Positions 12,168-22,283 of a stretch of DNA of 23,675 bases are shown here, in pieces. Each line of letters opens with the position of its first letter. The stretch's first letter is position 1. Location: positions 301,627-325,301 of the forward strand of contig NAOQ01000016.1 in the NCBI GenBank assembly GCA_002751075.1, read 5' to 3'. This stretch comes from Ichthyophonus hoferi (lineage: Eukaryota > Opisthokonta > Ichthyosporea > Ichthyophonida > Ichthyophonidae). The notes below the pieces were generated by a model, which was not told the origin of the DNA, did no database searches, and worked only from the letters and a program-made list of their open reading frames with translations. Position numbers and translations under genes: made by a program.

Positions 12168-13125
12168 AGTTCTATTAACTTGTCTACAGCTTTTGGGATC
12201 TATTGTATAACTGGTAACTGGTAGTGATTAACATTACTTGACCAGTGTTAGTAATAGTTACTTGATCAGGGCTGTCTTTAAGGCTTAGCCGTTGTGATAG
12301 AGGTCCTATAGAAGGCCTATATGCTAACTCTTTATATAACCAGCCTTAGTAATTATATATCTGTTCCAATTCAAAAGGGATAAATGCTTTGATACGCTTG
12401 GGTGCAAATGTGGAAATTGCCCAATGAGATTCATCATTAAGGGAGGCTGTATTACTATGTAATATCACTATTTAGTGTCAGCATAAAACTCTCCGATTTC
12501 TAAACGAGTGAGAGATCTGGACATTGATTATTGTATATGAGGACCAATGGTGGACTAGACATTAAAATAATGATGTGATTATTACAAATATCTAATTAAA
12601 CGCTGAGTATCTTTGTGCGTTTGCGAGAACTTTGCATTTTGCTATTCATATCGCGCATGTGTGAGCGGGGTCGTATCTTTACTTGTGGTCCCACATATGT
12701 GTAAGTTGGGGTATCTTTACTTGTGTTCCTGCATACGTGTGAGCGGGGGTCCTTTTTATTGATTTTAGTTTTCTATTATACATCGTTTTATCGCCAGTGC
12801 TAACTTAAATGGAGCCAATTTCACGATAGGTCACAGAGGCCCACTATAATTGGCTGATCTTACCATAATACTTAAATACCTTTATGTCCCTATTTAGATG
12901 GTGAGTTAACTCATTTCCTCATTGATGTGATAGTGATCATAATACTGCATAGTATGACAAGAGTCAATTTACTTATTGTAGAATGATATTTGATTAACTA
13001 AAATGAAAGATATTATCCGATTAAATCATTATGCAGCAAATCATTATGCAACCACATATTATCTTGAGGTACGATTGTTATCTACCTATTATCTTGAGCC
13101 ACGATCGAACATTCTTTATTCATCT
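12168..13125 (-). repeat. Dispersed repeat, copy B, with degraded coding content
   Basis: The minus strand reads APKRIKAFIPFELEQ at about 12361-12405, like copies A and C, and further on SYTIDPKSCRQVNRT at about 12160-12205, which resembles KGAPKACKQVTRT in the minus frame at 15376-15762. The upstream flank (12420-13125) matches the flank of copy A block by block. It carries extra internal duplications, including a 38-bp tandem at 12656-12755. The protein family is not recognised. The copy is too degraded to be a working gene. Confidence 0.5.
12656..12755. repeat. 38-bp tandem repeat, about 2.6 units
   Basis: Units start CATGTGTGAGCGGGG at 12656, CATATGTGTAAGTTGGGG at 12694 and CATACGTGTGAGCGGGGG at 12732, with TATCTTTACTTGTG shared by the first two. 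The corresponding place in copy C (about 14350) has one unit only, so the expansion happened in copy B. Confidence 0.75.
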
Positions 13126-13292
13126 GTGGTTAGCGATCTTGCAGTTGTATAATCGTACAAGCATGGAAGAAGGCTAGCTGTGCTAGAATGCTTCGCAGTT
13201 ATATACAACTAGCTAGAGTAAAAATTGGAAAATAGTAAACCAAGTGATCAGTGAGCACCTGATCAAATTAAACCGTCTGAGTCACTTAGACT

Positions 13293-13601
13293 ATGCCTGA
13301 GGAATTTGAACGAAAACAACTAACAATCCTAAGATATGTCCAGACAGGCAGAACTTACATTCCAGATATGACTGAGATAGTCGATAAAGACAGGGCTTCA
13401 TTTTCTCTTAGCTCCACAGAAATTATCAACAAAGGAACCCACACTTACTTAGATCCCAACTTCAACACTATCATCGACTACCAGATAGATACAACAGACT
13501 CAGAGATAGAAGAGATCTTAACCTTGGATAAGAAATCAATCTTCAGGTACAATCGACTAATTGAGCCCAGAGGATCAGATCCAAATCACAAAAACATATA
13601 A
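13293..13601 (+). CDS. Unrecognised acidic reading frame
   Basis: This is a 102-codon frame starting MPEEFERKQLTILRYVQTG, with an in-frame stop two codons before the ATG. It is rich in Asp, Glu, Thr and Ile, with a segment DTTDSEIEEILTLDKK near residues 69-84, and has no signal peptide or membrane span. The same frame is open again from 13602 to a TAA at 13866-13868 and reads protein-like there (SPAWWSPPNINNIIT, then a basic Lys/Gln-rich end). A 60-bp GT-AG stretch at 13547-13606 could be a small intron that keeps the frame; its GTACAA donor is not the usual GTATGT seen in the PA28 gene. I do not recognise a family. It sits between repeat copies B and C, so it may be a genuine small gene or part of a repeat. 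Confidence 0.35.
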   Translation: MPEEFERKQLTILRYVQTGRTYIPDMTEIVDKDRASFSLSSTEIINKGTHTYLDPNFNTIIDYQIDTTDSEIEEILTLDKKSIFRYNRLIEPRGSDPNHKNI

Positions 13602-13914
13602 TCCAGACACTTTAATAGAAGGCCAACTAGTCCAGCTTGGTGGTCTCCCCCTAATATTAATAACATCATAACCATTTGTTCACAACCACGATTAGATCAG
13701 TTATTACATATGCAATACAACACCTACAATACAACACCTAATAAGAAATTAAAGGCTTCTATATCTTTTGAACAACAACATGAGCGTAAACAGGAATTAT
13801 CAAAAAAAGAAATTAGCTTGCAGATTACCAGACCAAAATCTCTATATAGAACTCAGTATCTCCAATAATATTCTCATTTCTAATAACATACATACATAAT
13901 ATAAGCATTCGTGG

Positions 13915-15117
13915 TAGTTCTAGCGACTTGCCCACGGATTTCAGGATCTCCAATTGAATATCGTATTGTAGTTAATTTTACTGAGACAGCAATGGTAATA
14001 GCCATTTAATCCAATCTTTCCTTAAGGCTATAGTAATTATAGCCCTGTTCTAATTCAAAGGGATTCGCTTCTTTGTTTCGCTTAGGTGTTAGTGTGAAAA
14101 TTTCACAATGAGATTAATTATTAAAGGGTGCTATATTACGGCGTAAATAATAATAATTATTACTATTTAATGCTAGTAGGCAGTTCTCTGACTTTTGAGC
14201 AAGCGAGAGATCTGAACACTGATTGTCTTACGCGAGTGCCAACGGTGGCCTCGACATTACAATAACGATGTAATTGTTACGTACACATAATTAAATGCGA
14301 GGTTTTGTATGTGTTACGAGTGCTTTCGTCTTTTTTTTGATGTTACCGCGTATGCTAGAGCGGGTCCTTTATTTTTGATTTTTGATTCTTTAATTACTTC
14401 AGTTTGCCGTGGGTGATTTTTTTTGGTTAACACCCAGCTGTTCAATACCCTAAATTGGACCATTCATAAATATTTACTATTGGCCAATAAAATTTATGAA
14501 AGATCACAGAGATCCACTAGGAATGTCTGATCTTATCTTGCTAATCTAATACCGTGGCCTCATTTGAATGGCTCATTCACTCACTAATGTAAGTGCTTGT
14601 AACCTAGTCGACAGACCAATGTGAACTACGTGTTTATTCGGAATTTAAAATCTTTACACACAATACCACGAAACCGCATGAGGTGCTGTACCAGTATATT
14701 ATCATCTCACTAATATTCACTAGTTTATAATTAGTTGGTACCAATTTTAGTCTCCTATTAGTTATTACTATCTTTTTGGAACATGGGTAATGTTACAATG
14801 ATTCTATATTTATTTATTTACTTGTCGAGTATAACGTATATTCTATTTATTTATTTTGTTATAAATCAAATAGTAATGATTATATATCAAACCTACATTT
14901 TAATGATGCTGATTGAGATTAATTCCTGTATAACATGTTATACTAGGTATGCAATTTAATACCAATTTAGTCTCACTACATCAAATACGTTTAGAATGGT
15001 ATGAATTAACTATGGTGGCCATGACGAGTTTCCTAGTTTTGTTTACGCTATAGTCCGCCACCTGACATCATCATTGTCAGGGTAATGGCTTAAAATAAAA
15101 ACAAGGTATGCTTGCCC
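13915..15117 (-). repeat. Dispersed repeat, copy C, with degraded coding content
   Basis: The minus strand reads TLTPKRNKEANPFELEQGY near 14038-14093 and then SIGDPEIRGQVARTTT near 13915-13965, parallel to copy B. The flank 14100-15117 shares the GCGAGAGATCTG block (about 14202), the GATCACAGAGATCCACTAG block (about 14503), the TATAGTCCGCCACC hairpin (15049-15082) and the trailing AAAATAAAAACAAGG block with copy A. A segment of about 300 bp (roughly 14700-14990) has no counterpart in copy A and looks like extra sequence. The family is not recognised, and the coding part is broken. Confidence 0.5.
15049..15082. promoter_or_regulatory. Conserved GC-rich hairpin motif, copy C
   Basis: TATAGTCCGCCA is followed by CCTGACATCATCATTGTCAGG, whose ends CCTGACA and TGTCAGG pair perfectly around a 7-base loop. 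It is the best-preserved hairpin of the three copies (others at 2956-2990 and 22284-22313). Confidence 0.45.
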
Positions 15118-15375
15118 TATAGTTTACCATTTGTAGAAATTTTCTTATGATATTTATCCTCATTTTCATTTGTTTTATTTCCCTGTTTCACTTAGTAATA
15201 ATTTCTGCCCTCTGAACAAAATTTAATTGGCTAACCCAACGCCTATATCTACATCATTTGTTGGCTGATATAATATTGGGCAAACTATGACGGATAATCT
15301 ACATACTTAATTATCTGTTTCTAATATGCTTCAAAATCCGACTCACTTACACTAAGCTGATGTATAACTTAATTA

Positions 15376-15762
15376 CCTAAATTTATACATCTCGTTCATG
15401 AGCAAAAACGCATGTCCAGAACCAGTCTGCTCCACCCCCAGCCTATATACTTTATTATAGTTGGTATTAGCAAATAGACGTCCAGTGGAGGTCATTGAAT
15501 ACAACATAGAGGCTGTACAGTATTTAACTAATCTCACCACATACTTGAAACACCAAGGTTTCAGTTGTATAGTTTGTAGGCTATTGAGTATTATTACTCT
15601 GATATGTTTTACAGCATCATATTTACAGCTATCTATGATAGTTCTAGTAACTTGTTTACAGGCTTTGGGAGCTCCTTTTAGATCATGCTTAAAAGTGTTT
15701 CTAGCCAGGCTAGTAATTAAGGCATCTCTAAGCTCTGATTCGCTTTCAGTAGAAAGTTGAGA
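15376..15762 (-). CDS. Unrecognised exon-like open frame
   Basis: The minus strand is open for about 130 codons between TAA at 15769-15771 and TAA at 15373-15375, with no ATG until two thirds through, so it would have to be an internal exon or a gene fragment. Its 5' edge looks like a splice acceptor (a CTTTCTCTTAC tract, then CAG ending at 15763) and its 3' edge reads AG then GTAATT at 15376. The peptide starts SQLSTESESELRDALITSL, contains KGAPKACKQVTRTIIDSC and LQTIQLKPWCFKYVVRL, and ends VEQTGSGHAFLLMNEMYKF, with normal amino-acid use. Its middle resembles degraded frames in repeat copies B and C. I do not recognise the family. Neighbouring exons were not found. Confidence 0.4.
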
Positions 15763-15768
15763 CTGGCG

Positions 15769-16324
15769 TTATGTAAGAGAAAGGCATGATGTATGATGGT
15801 TGTATGTACTAATTAGTCAAATATTATTGTATTATCTAAGCAAAAAAATTACTCTATTACTGTAACTATAATATATACAAGTTTTACTACAGTTTCATTA
15901 TTACATTAATAAATACATTTTACACTATCATTCTGATCTTGTAAGTATGGTAACCATGACCATTATATAGAATATTAATCCAATCAGTCAGGTCTCACTA
16001 AGTTTTGGATATGCTATGATTCTCTACGATATTGCATGATAAGGTTAAGATCAAGATTAGCATTACAATCAGTCAGCTCTAACCAAACTCAAGATATACC
16101 AAGCTCTAGCATGATTCAGTAGAATATTATATTAATCACTTGGAGATTCCACAATATTGCATGATATATGCACAAATAAAATTTACATTACGTCATGAGT
16201 CAGTTCCTACACGTGATTTCGTTTTATTACCTTATAACCATTTATAATAGTAGTAGGTATATTTTGCAATTCGTCTCGCTAATCTTCATAGTTTCTCATA
16301 TTTTCGACTTCTAAAATAGCCACA
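15769..16324. promoter_or_regulatory. Upstream region of the PA28-gamma gene
   Basis: This 550-bp stretch holds the presumed promoter. CAATCAGTCAG occurs at about 15974 and 16068, and ATATTGCATGATA at about 16029 and 16154, so an imperfect unit of roughly 95-125 bp appears duplicated. Closer to the gene lie TTACGTCA (16188-16195), TGAGTCA (16196-16202) and CACGTG (16210-16215), which match consensus sites for bZIP and bHLH factors. A TTTATAATA stretch at about 16240 could serve as a TATA-like element. Binding is inferred from sequence alone. Confidence 0.35.
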
Positions 16325-19300
16325 ATGAGTGAGACCCCTACCAATTCGTACGAGTCCATCAAGGTGGGGCGTATGTCGGAGCAAGATAGAAATGCTACGA
16401 CCGAGAAGGTATGTATGTATGTTTTTATTATGATGTGTCCCATCAATACAGTTGTATAATGTGGTATATTACTTTGTATTCTCTTTATACTTATAGAAGC
16501 TTATAGGCTCACAGCTTAATGTCACACTCAAACACAATATGTCATATTTTCTTTGCTATGATACCAATGTCGAACAAAGTTTTCTACATATATTGTTTCT
16601 TTCAACTGTATATGAGAGTACTTTTAGTATATTGTTTATCCATTGTTTATAAATGCTATCTCTACTATTATTTGTATGTCCTAATTATCTGGTTGTACAC
16701 TCTACTGCTATCATTTATTGTGAGTGAGATGTGTTGATGTTTTAACAACCGAAACCAGGCAAAAAAATTTGATATTGAAATATACTATACCATACTATAT
16801 TATGTGTTGTATGGTATGGTGGAAAGATAAAATTCTTTATAATTAACTTAGATTTCAGATCGGGTATTGTAAGATGTAAGGTATAGGGTAGTATACTATG
16901 GGTGCAGACTTAACATAGAATATAATAAGATATGCTATGATATACTAATTATAGTATACCATAAGGGATGTTATAATATAGAGTATAATATAATATATAA
17001 TAGAATATAATATAATATAATGGTATAATATAAGATATAGTAGGGTATAATAGGCTATAATAAAGGATATAATAGGATATGATGAGGCATATTATAATAA
17101 AAGAGTATATAATAGGGCATAATATGTGATATAGTAGGATATGTAAGATATAATAGAATATAGTATAATATCTAGTAGGATATAATATAATACAATATAG
17201 TAGTATAATAAAAGCTATATTAAGGTATATCAGGGTATAATAAGATATACTAAATGATATAATAGGATATGATCTATTATAAGAGGATATAATAAGGTAT
17301 AACATAGGATATAGTAGGTTATAATATAATATAATATATAGTATTTAATAAGATATAATGGGATATAAGGTGTGAGATATATTGTGACACATATCTTGTC
17401 TCCTGCCTCCCTCTCCCTCTGTCTCTCCAGGTCAAAGAGCTTAAAGAAAGCCTAGCTGAGAGAGCACAGACCATTATCCTGGATCTGATGCCTTCTAAAA
17501 TCCTGCAGTTGGATGCCTTGTTCTTGGTGTGTGGGTAGTTTGCTATACTGTGTTATGGTGTATTATAATGTTTTATGATGCTATGTTACACATACTATAC
17601 CACATACATATATACATACATACATACATAAATATATACATCCATACATACACACATACATACACACACATATATATATATATCTATATATCTATTCACC
17701 CATACATGCATACATATACATACATTCATACATTAATACATATATGTACACTATATCATACCTACACCCCTTTCTTAGTTGTAACTTTATAATATTTCAA
17801 GGATGATAATTGAAACTTAAAATTTAATGTTATACCTTTACCAATATAATTAGCCCTTTAAAAGTAAATCTAGCTATTAACCGACGAGTAATATAAATCA
17901 GATTGCTATATCTAACCAGTTTCTTTGCGACTCTTTTTATACGAAAACATAAGTTAATCTTATTAGGCTATTGTAAAAATATCATAAACCCAATCAAAGC
18001 CATTCAAATGCACAATTTTAATTTTATTAGGATAAGAAAGTTCCAACTGTATGGGTAATAGGACCAATAAAAATTATTATAGTAGAATATAGTTTATTAG
18101 TATATTAGATATTGTTTTTAATTAGCACATTACTTTTCCTCTTCTTATAGTCTATAAATGGTATCCTGACTATATAGTTGCAAATTTTTAATCAGTCAAT
18201 CCCATTTGGTCTTGCCGGTATTTACCTCTAATGACCCAATTATATATAGATATTAATTTTTACTAATTTTAATTAACGAATGACTCCATCTTGTTACATG
18301 CCTCCACCTATAGTACCATTTGTTTTAATTAACTTATAGCCCTGTTCTGTTACAGGCATCCATCTATAGTAATCACTAATAATACAATCATATATAGATA
18401 CCAATTTTAATTATTTTTATTTTGTATTGACGAATGGCCCGGTCTTGTTATGGCATCCGCCTATAATACCTACTAATAATACAATCATATAGATACCAAT
18501 ATTAATAAGTTTTAATTTTTTATTGACGAATGGCCGGGCCCGGTCCTGTTACAGGCATCCACTTCTACTAATCTTATTCAGGATCGTCCTCCTGCCAACA
18601 TTGACACCTCGTTCTTTACTTACAAAGATCTGCAACAGCTCAAGCCTGTAGATGAGGTATGTATGTATACATGCGTGTATGGATCTTTATATTGATTTAT
18701 GTGGGCCTATTCATTGGTGTAGATGGTTATAATATGTCTACTCACCAATTATTTATGGCTAACGCTCTTTTATATATTTAATAGCATTTATGCAATGATA
18801 CAATATGTATAATCCGCATAGTATGTGCACTAAATATTTAATGACTAATTAATTAATGACGTAGCCTATCTATTCTAAAACAATCATATCTAGGAAGAGC
18901 CACAGGAACCCAATGCTAAGAAGAGGAAGTTAGATTCTGATGAGCCAACCGGGGATATTACTCATGTTCCTACCAATCATGTACGTTTGTTGTATTGATA
19001 TACATACACATTTACATACACACACATACACACACATACATATATACATACACATTTACATACACACATACATATATACATACACATTTACATACACATA
19101 TATACATATATATATGCTAACACCTTTATCCCCTATTCTATTGGTGCATTATCAGGTGGTATCTGAGCTCTTGCGCATTCTTAAGATGGAAATCTTGCTA
19201 CTGATTGAGTATTGCAATACCGTCAAGATTTGGATCCAACTTAACATTCCAAGGATAGAAGATGGCAATAACTTTGGTGTCTCTATTCAGGTATGAATTA

Positions 19301-20689
19301 TTTAATTTTTTAAATTTTTTTTCTGTAATGTGATTGGTGTATGCATGTATGCAGTAGGTTGTTGTTATATTTTATATTTCATATTGGAAAATTGTATGAG
19401 ATGACGGGTGTTTATTTTTCATTTTTAATTTAATTTATATACGTAGTGTACTAGGCTATATATCATATATATGTATTGGTATCAGTACTTGTAATTTCTG
19501 TGCTATCAACACTGCTTGGCATATATATACATACTACCTTGCTTTATGCGTCGTGTTATTACTATGATGTATTATGTTATGTTATATTGCATACATACAC
19601 ACATATATACATCTACTTACTACTGCCTCTCTTTAGGAAGAGACAGTGAACGAGCTGTCTAGGGCCGAGGATTCTGGATTTACAGTGTTGGAGAGTATTA
19701 CTAAATACTTTGTTATGAGGGCTAAACTAGTGTCCAAGGTATATATGGTGTATAGTATGGTATCTAGTGTACAGTAGTTATAGTACTTGAAGGTACTACT
19801 AAATACTTTGTTATGAGGGCTAAATAGTATCTAAGATATATATATGCTATATTATTAATTCAAATGGAACACAAACATAATATAAACATATAATACCATG
19901 TAACATATCCATATACATATTTGCTAATCGTTCCATCCTGTTGCCTATCCTATGCTATATATATATATATAGGTCCGCAAGTACCCCGGCATTATGGACT
20001 ATCAAATCAGCATTGCTGAGTTGGATGAAAAGGAATACATTAACCTCCGCTTATGCACACAGGTAAAGTTAAATAGTTAAATTTTAATATACTCTCTGAG
20101 CTTATAATGGTATATATATAAGTTAGGGGTTATGTAAGGTAACATAGGTAATGTTGTATTTTAATATACTCTCTGAGCCTATTATAAGGGATAATTATAA
20201 TTATAATTATATTTTCACATACTATGTCTATCAATACAATGAAAAATAAGGAAAGTACATAACATTTTTGCAATAGTTAGTAATTAGGCAGTAATTAGGC
20301 AATGAAAAGATAAAACACGATTGATTCAAGTATAGAACTGAATTGACAAAAAATGCAAACCAATTTAGATATAGTAAATGTGAATGTATATATGGGGATA
20401 GCAACTACTTAATAATGACAGCCACAAGCAAGATGTATAGCTTTTGTCTACTTACCTAACATCTACTTATCTACCTGCCTATTTACCTACTTACATAATT
20501 TAAATCACATATATACATCTTCATTATCTATTTTCCGTTGTCAGGGTAGCACATACACTAACCAATAATTAACTCTTATCTATGCAGGATCTTCGCAACA
20601 ACTATGCCATCCTGCACGACATGATCACCAAAAACATGGAGAAGATCAAAAAGCCACGCAGCTCAAATGGAGCTAGCAACATGTATTGA
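16325..20689 (+). CDS. PSME3: Proteasome activator PA28-gamma (REG-gamma), eight exons
   Basis: The product forms a heptameric ring that caps the 20S proteasome and stimulates ubiquitin-independent breakdown of proteins, mainly in the nucleus. Exons: 16325-16408, 17431-17526, 18582-18656, 18894-18980, 19156-19290, 19637-19738, 19973-20062, 20588-20689. They join to 256 codons plus TGA, close to the 254 residues of the human protein. All seven introns are GT-AG and phase 0. Helix 1 lies at about 29-60. A basic patch AKKRKLD (93-99) sits where the human protein has KKRRLD, a likely nuclear signal. The activation loop reads PRIEDGNNFGVSIQ (146-159), then EETVNEL, DEKEYINLRL and NNYAILHDMI. The chain ends PRSSNGASNMY, keeping the C-terminal Tyr that docks into 20S alpha-subunit pockets. 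The long linker and basic patch favour the gamma type over alpha or beta. It looks intact. Confidence 0.95.
16900..17350. repeat. TATAATA-type low-complexity tract in intron 1
   Basis: Imperfect units such as AGTATAATATAATA and ATAGTAGGATATAATA fill about 450 bp of the 1,022-bp intron 1 (16409-17430). The minus strand is open for 118 codons here only because the repeat lacks certain triplets; the translation is Ile/Tyr/Leu low complexity. Confidence 0.8.
17590..17760. repeat. ACAT/ACAC microsatellite in intron 2
   Basis: CATA and CACA tetramers alternate over about 170 bp in the 1,055-bp intron 2 (17527-18581). The apparent plus-strand open frame over it is a repeat artefact. Confidence 0.85.
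18229..18573. repeat. Tandem 97-99-bp units at the 3' end of intron 2
   Basis: Two full units (18377-18473 and 18474-18572) start TAATAATACAATCATAT, contain TATTGACGAATGGCC and end with a GTTA(C)(A)GGCATCC segment. An older unit lies at about 18229-18313 and a shortened one at 18314-18376. Units two and four contain TGTTACAGGCATCC, which looks like a splice acceptor. The real exon 3 acceptor (TTATTCAG, ending at 18581) lies directly after the last unit, with TACTAAT just upstream as a good branch-point match. Confidence 0.8.
19000..19117. repeat. About 32-bp tandem repeat in intron 4
   Basis: The phrase TACATACACATTTACATACA occurs three times, separated by CA/TA-rich filler, and takes up most of the 175-bp intron 4 (18981-19155). 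Plus-strand frames running through it into exon 5 are artefacts for the intron part. Confidence 0.75.
19787..19846 (+). repeat. Partial copy of exon 6 inside intron 6
   Basis: Bases 19797-19824 are identical over 28 bp to 19699-19726 in exon 6, and similarity extends on both sides to about 60 bp, including the end of the exon and its splice donor. In the copy the donor region reads TCTAAGATATAT instead of TCCAAGGTATAT, so the GT is gone and the copy cannot be used as an exon end. The offset is 98 bp. Confidence 0.85.
20082..20178. repeat. Short direct repeat in intron 7
   Basis: TTTTAATATACTCTCTGAGC occurs at 20082-20101 and again at 20159-20178, identical over 20 bp at a 77-bp offset, in the 525-bp intron 7 (20063-20587). 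It is another small tandem duplication of the sort seen across the window. Confidence 0.75.
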
Positions 20690-21866
20690 AACAAAAAAAT
20701 CCCATAGGATTAAATTTCACTAACCCCATAATACTCTTAAGTATCCTTGTTTAGTGGGGTCTAGGAGCGATTTACTCTAGTTTTTCAAAAACCAACCTTT
20801 CTTGTCCAGTCAAGTCTACAAAATTATATACTTAGTATAATCGAGTATGCTATAACACATGATACCCTATTATATTAAGTGTTTCGTTAGATTATATTAT
20901 ACTATATTGCTGTATCGTATGTGTATATAATCTTTTTTTTTGATTGTTACGGCACGTTCATCATGTAATTAGTATGACCGGGTGAGGGTGGCTCGGTAAT
21001 AATTAATTAATTAAAGCCAGTTATCTGTTAGTTTTATAACAGTGCATACATTGCATTGCTGCATTAATAGTGGTTAGACTTGGTTGTGAATTATTTAAAA
21101 ATCGAAACTCGCTATCAATGTATCCAAATATTAGCTAGCAAATAGGTTTCAACTCCATTCTTCATGCTTATTATGTGATTACCATAGTCTATCATTCATG
21201 CATTTAGTAATATGATTTTGATGTATTAAACCATTCATTCATGCCAAGTACGATTAATTGTACTTGTATCCCTCAACTAAGATGGAATATGTTAGATATT
21301 AGTGCAGACAGTGGATTACTAACTCATGACAGCAGGCCGATATAGTTTTCTTTTACTGACCCCTCCTATGTCCTGTCTGATTAAATGTCCCTTTTGTGGC
21401 GTTTATAATGGTCATAGATTCGGTTTATTAATGTTATTAGTAGGCTTCAATGTTGTAGTGTAGGGAGAGGAGGCTTATGTTGACATATAGATACATAATA
21501 CACATCGTGATTGGGTCAAAATCATGTTTGATTAACTAAGGGCTTGACCAATAAATTAATTTCACCATTATCATTCAAATCACAAGAGGTCGATTCCAAC
21601 TTGGCAACTTACGAAATCAAATAATACTAGAATCAACCACAATAAATCATTAAGTTGGCGGTAATTAATCAGTAATCAATCAGAGGAATGCCGATAAAAA
21701 CCCTAACTGTTGCAGGAATGATGGCTCGTAAGAAATATCTGAATAAAATAAAGACACATAATTCCTTAAAAATCATTTTAATTAATTTTTAGAATTATTA
21801 GGCGTTCACTTACGCAAACCAGTAGCTCAATAGTAATTTTCCCATTGATGTGAAGTAACCGCCGCT
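20690..21866. other. Downstream non-coding region of PA28-gamma
   Basis: This includes the 3' untranslated region of the PA28-gamma gene and then intergenic DNA. No canonical AATAAA was found right after the stop codon. No protein-like open frame or RNA gene was recognised. The DNA is A+T-rich with TATAAT-type runs near 20880. Confidence 0.5.
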
Positions 21867-21972
21867 CTCTAATAGCTTCTATCAATTGCATCATAGTACA
21901 ATGACATTCCTGGATTTCCCTCTAATAGCTTCTATCGATTGTATCATAGCACAATGACATTCCAAGATTTCG
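21867..21972. repeat. Two tandem 53-bp units
   Basis: Units 21867-21919 and 21920-21972 both start CTCTAATAGCTTCTATC and share ACAATGACATTCC and GATTTC. Six differences over 53 bp give about 89% identity. Confidence 0.85.
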
Positions 21973-22283
21973 TATAACTATCTAACTTATTGTTTAAGTG
22001 GGTATGTCTTTACCATAGTAAGTTCATTCCACTCTCAACTATTTGATTTGGGTGCATTGTCCTTTTCTAGATCACCTGGATTAATTGAAAAACATACCAG
22101 TAATGGTCCATAGTTGAATTTTAAATCTATTCGCAATAACAAACTTGGACGTATACGATTATGCCTCCAAATGAATTGCTAAAATGCAAAGGTTTCCATC
22201 TTACCAGTATATATCTTAATATTGCCACAAAAGTAAAATATAGGATAAACAACATATCCTGTCTTTATCTTAGGCTGTTTCTT

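Noticed and set aside
2188-15117. The dispersed repeat as an LTR or other virus-like element
   Set aside because: No paired long terminal repeats, primer-binding site, or reverse transcriptase, integrase or protease motifs were seen, so it is left as an unclassified repeat.
15461-15760. 99-codon plus-strand open frame
   Set aside because: It needs a TTG start and overlaps the longer, better-composed minus-strand frame. The latter also has relatives in repeat copies B and C.
16949-17305. 118-codon minus-strand open frame
   Set aside because: It lies in the TATAATA tract of PA28 intron 1 and translates to Ile/Tyr/Leu low complexity.
17529-17792. 87-codon plus-strand open frame
   Set aside because: It is the translation of the ACAT/ACAC microsatellite in intron 2.
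18940-19296. 118-codon plus-strand open frame
   Set aside because: It reads through exon 4 out of frame and the intron 4 repeat, then enters exon 5 in the true frame. Only the exon 5 part is real.
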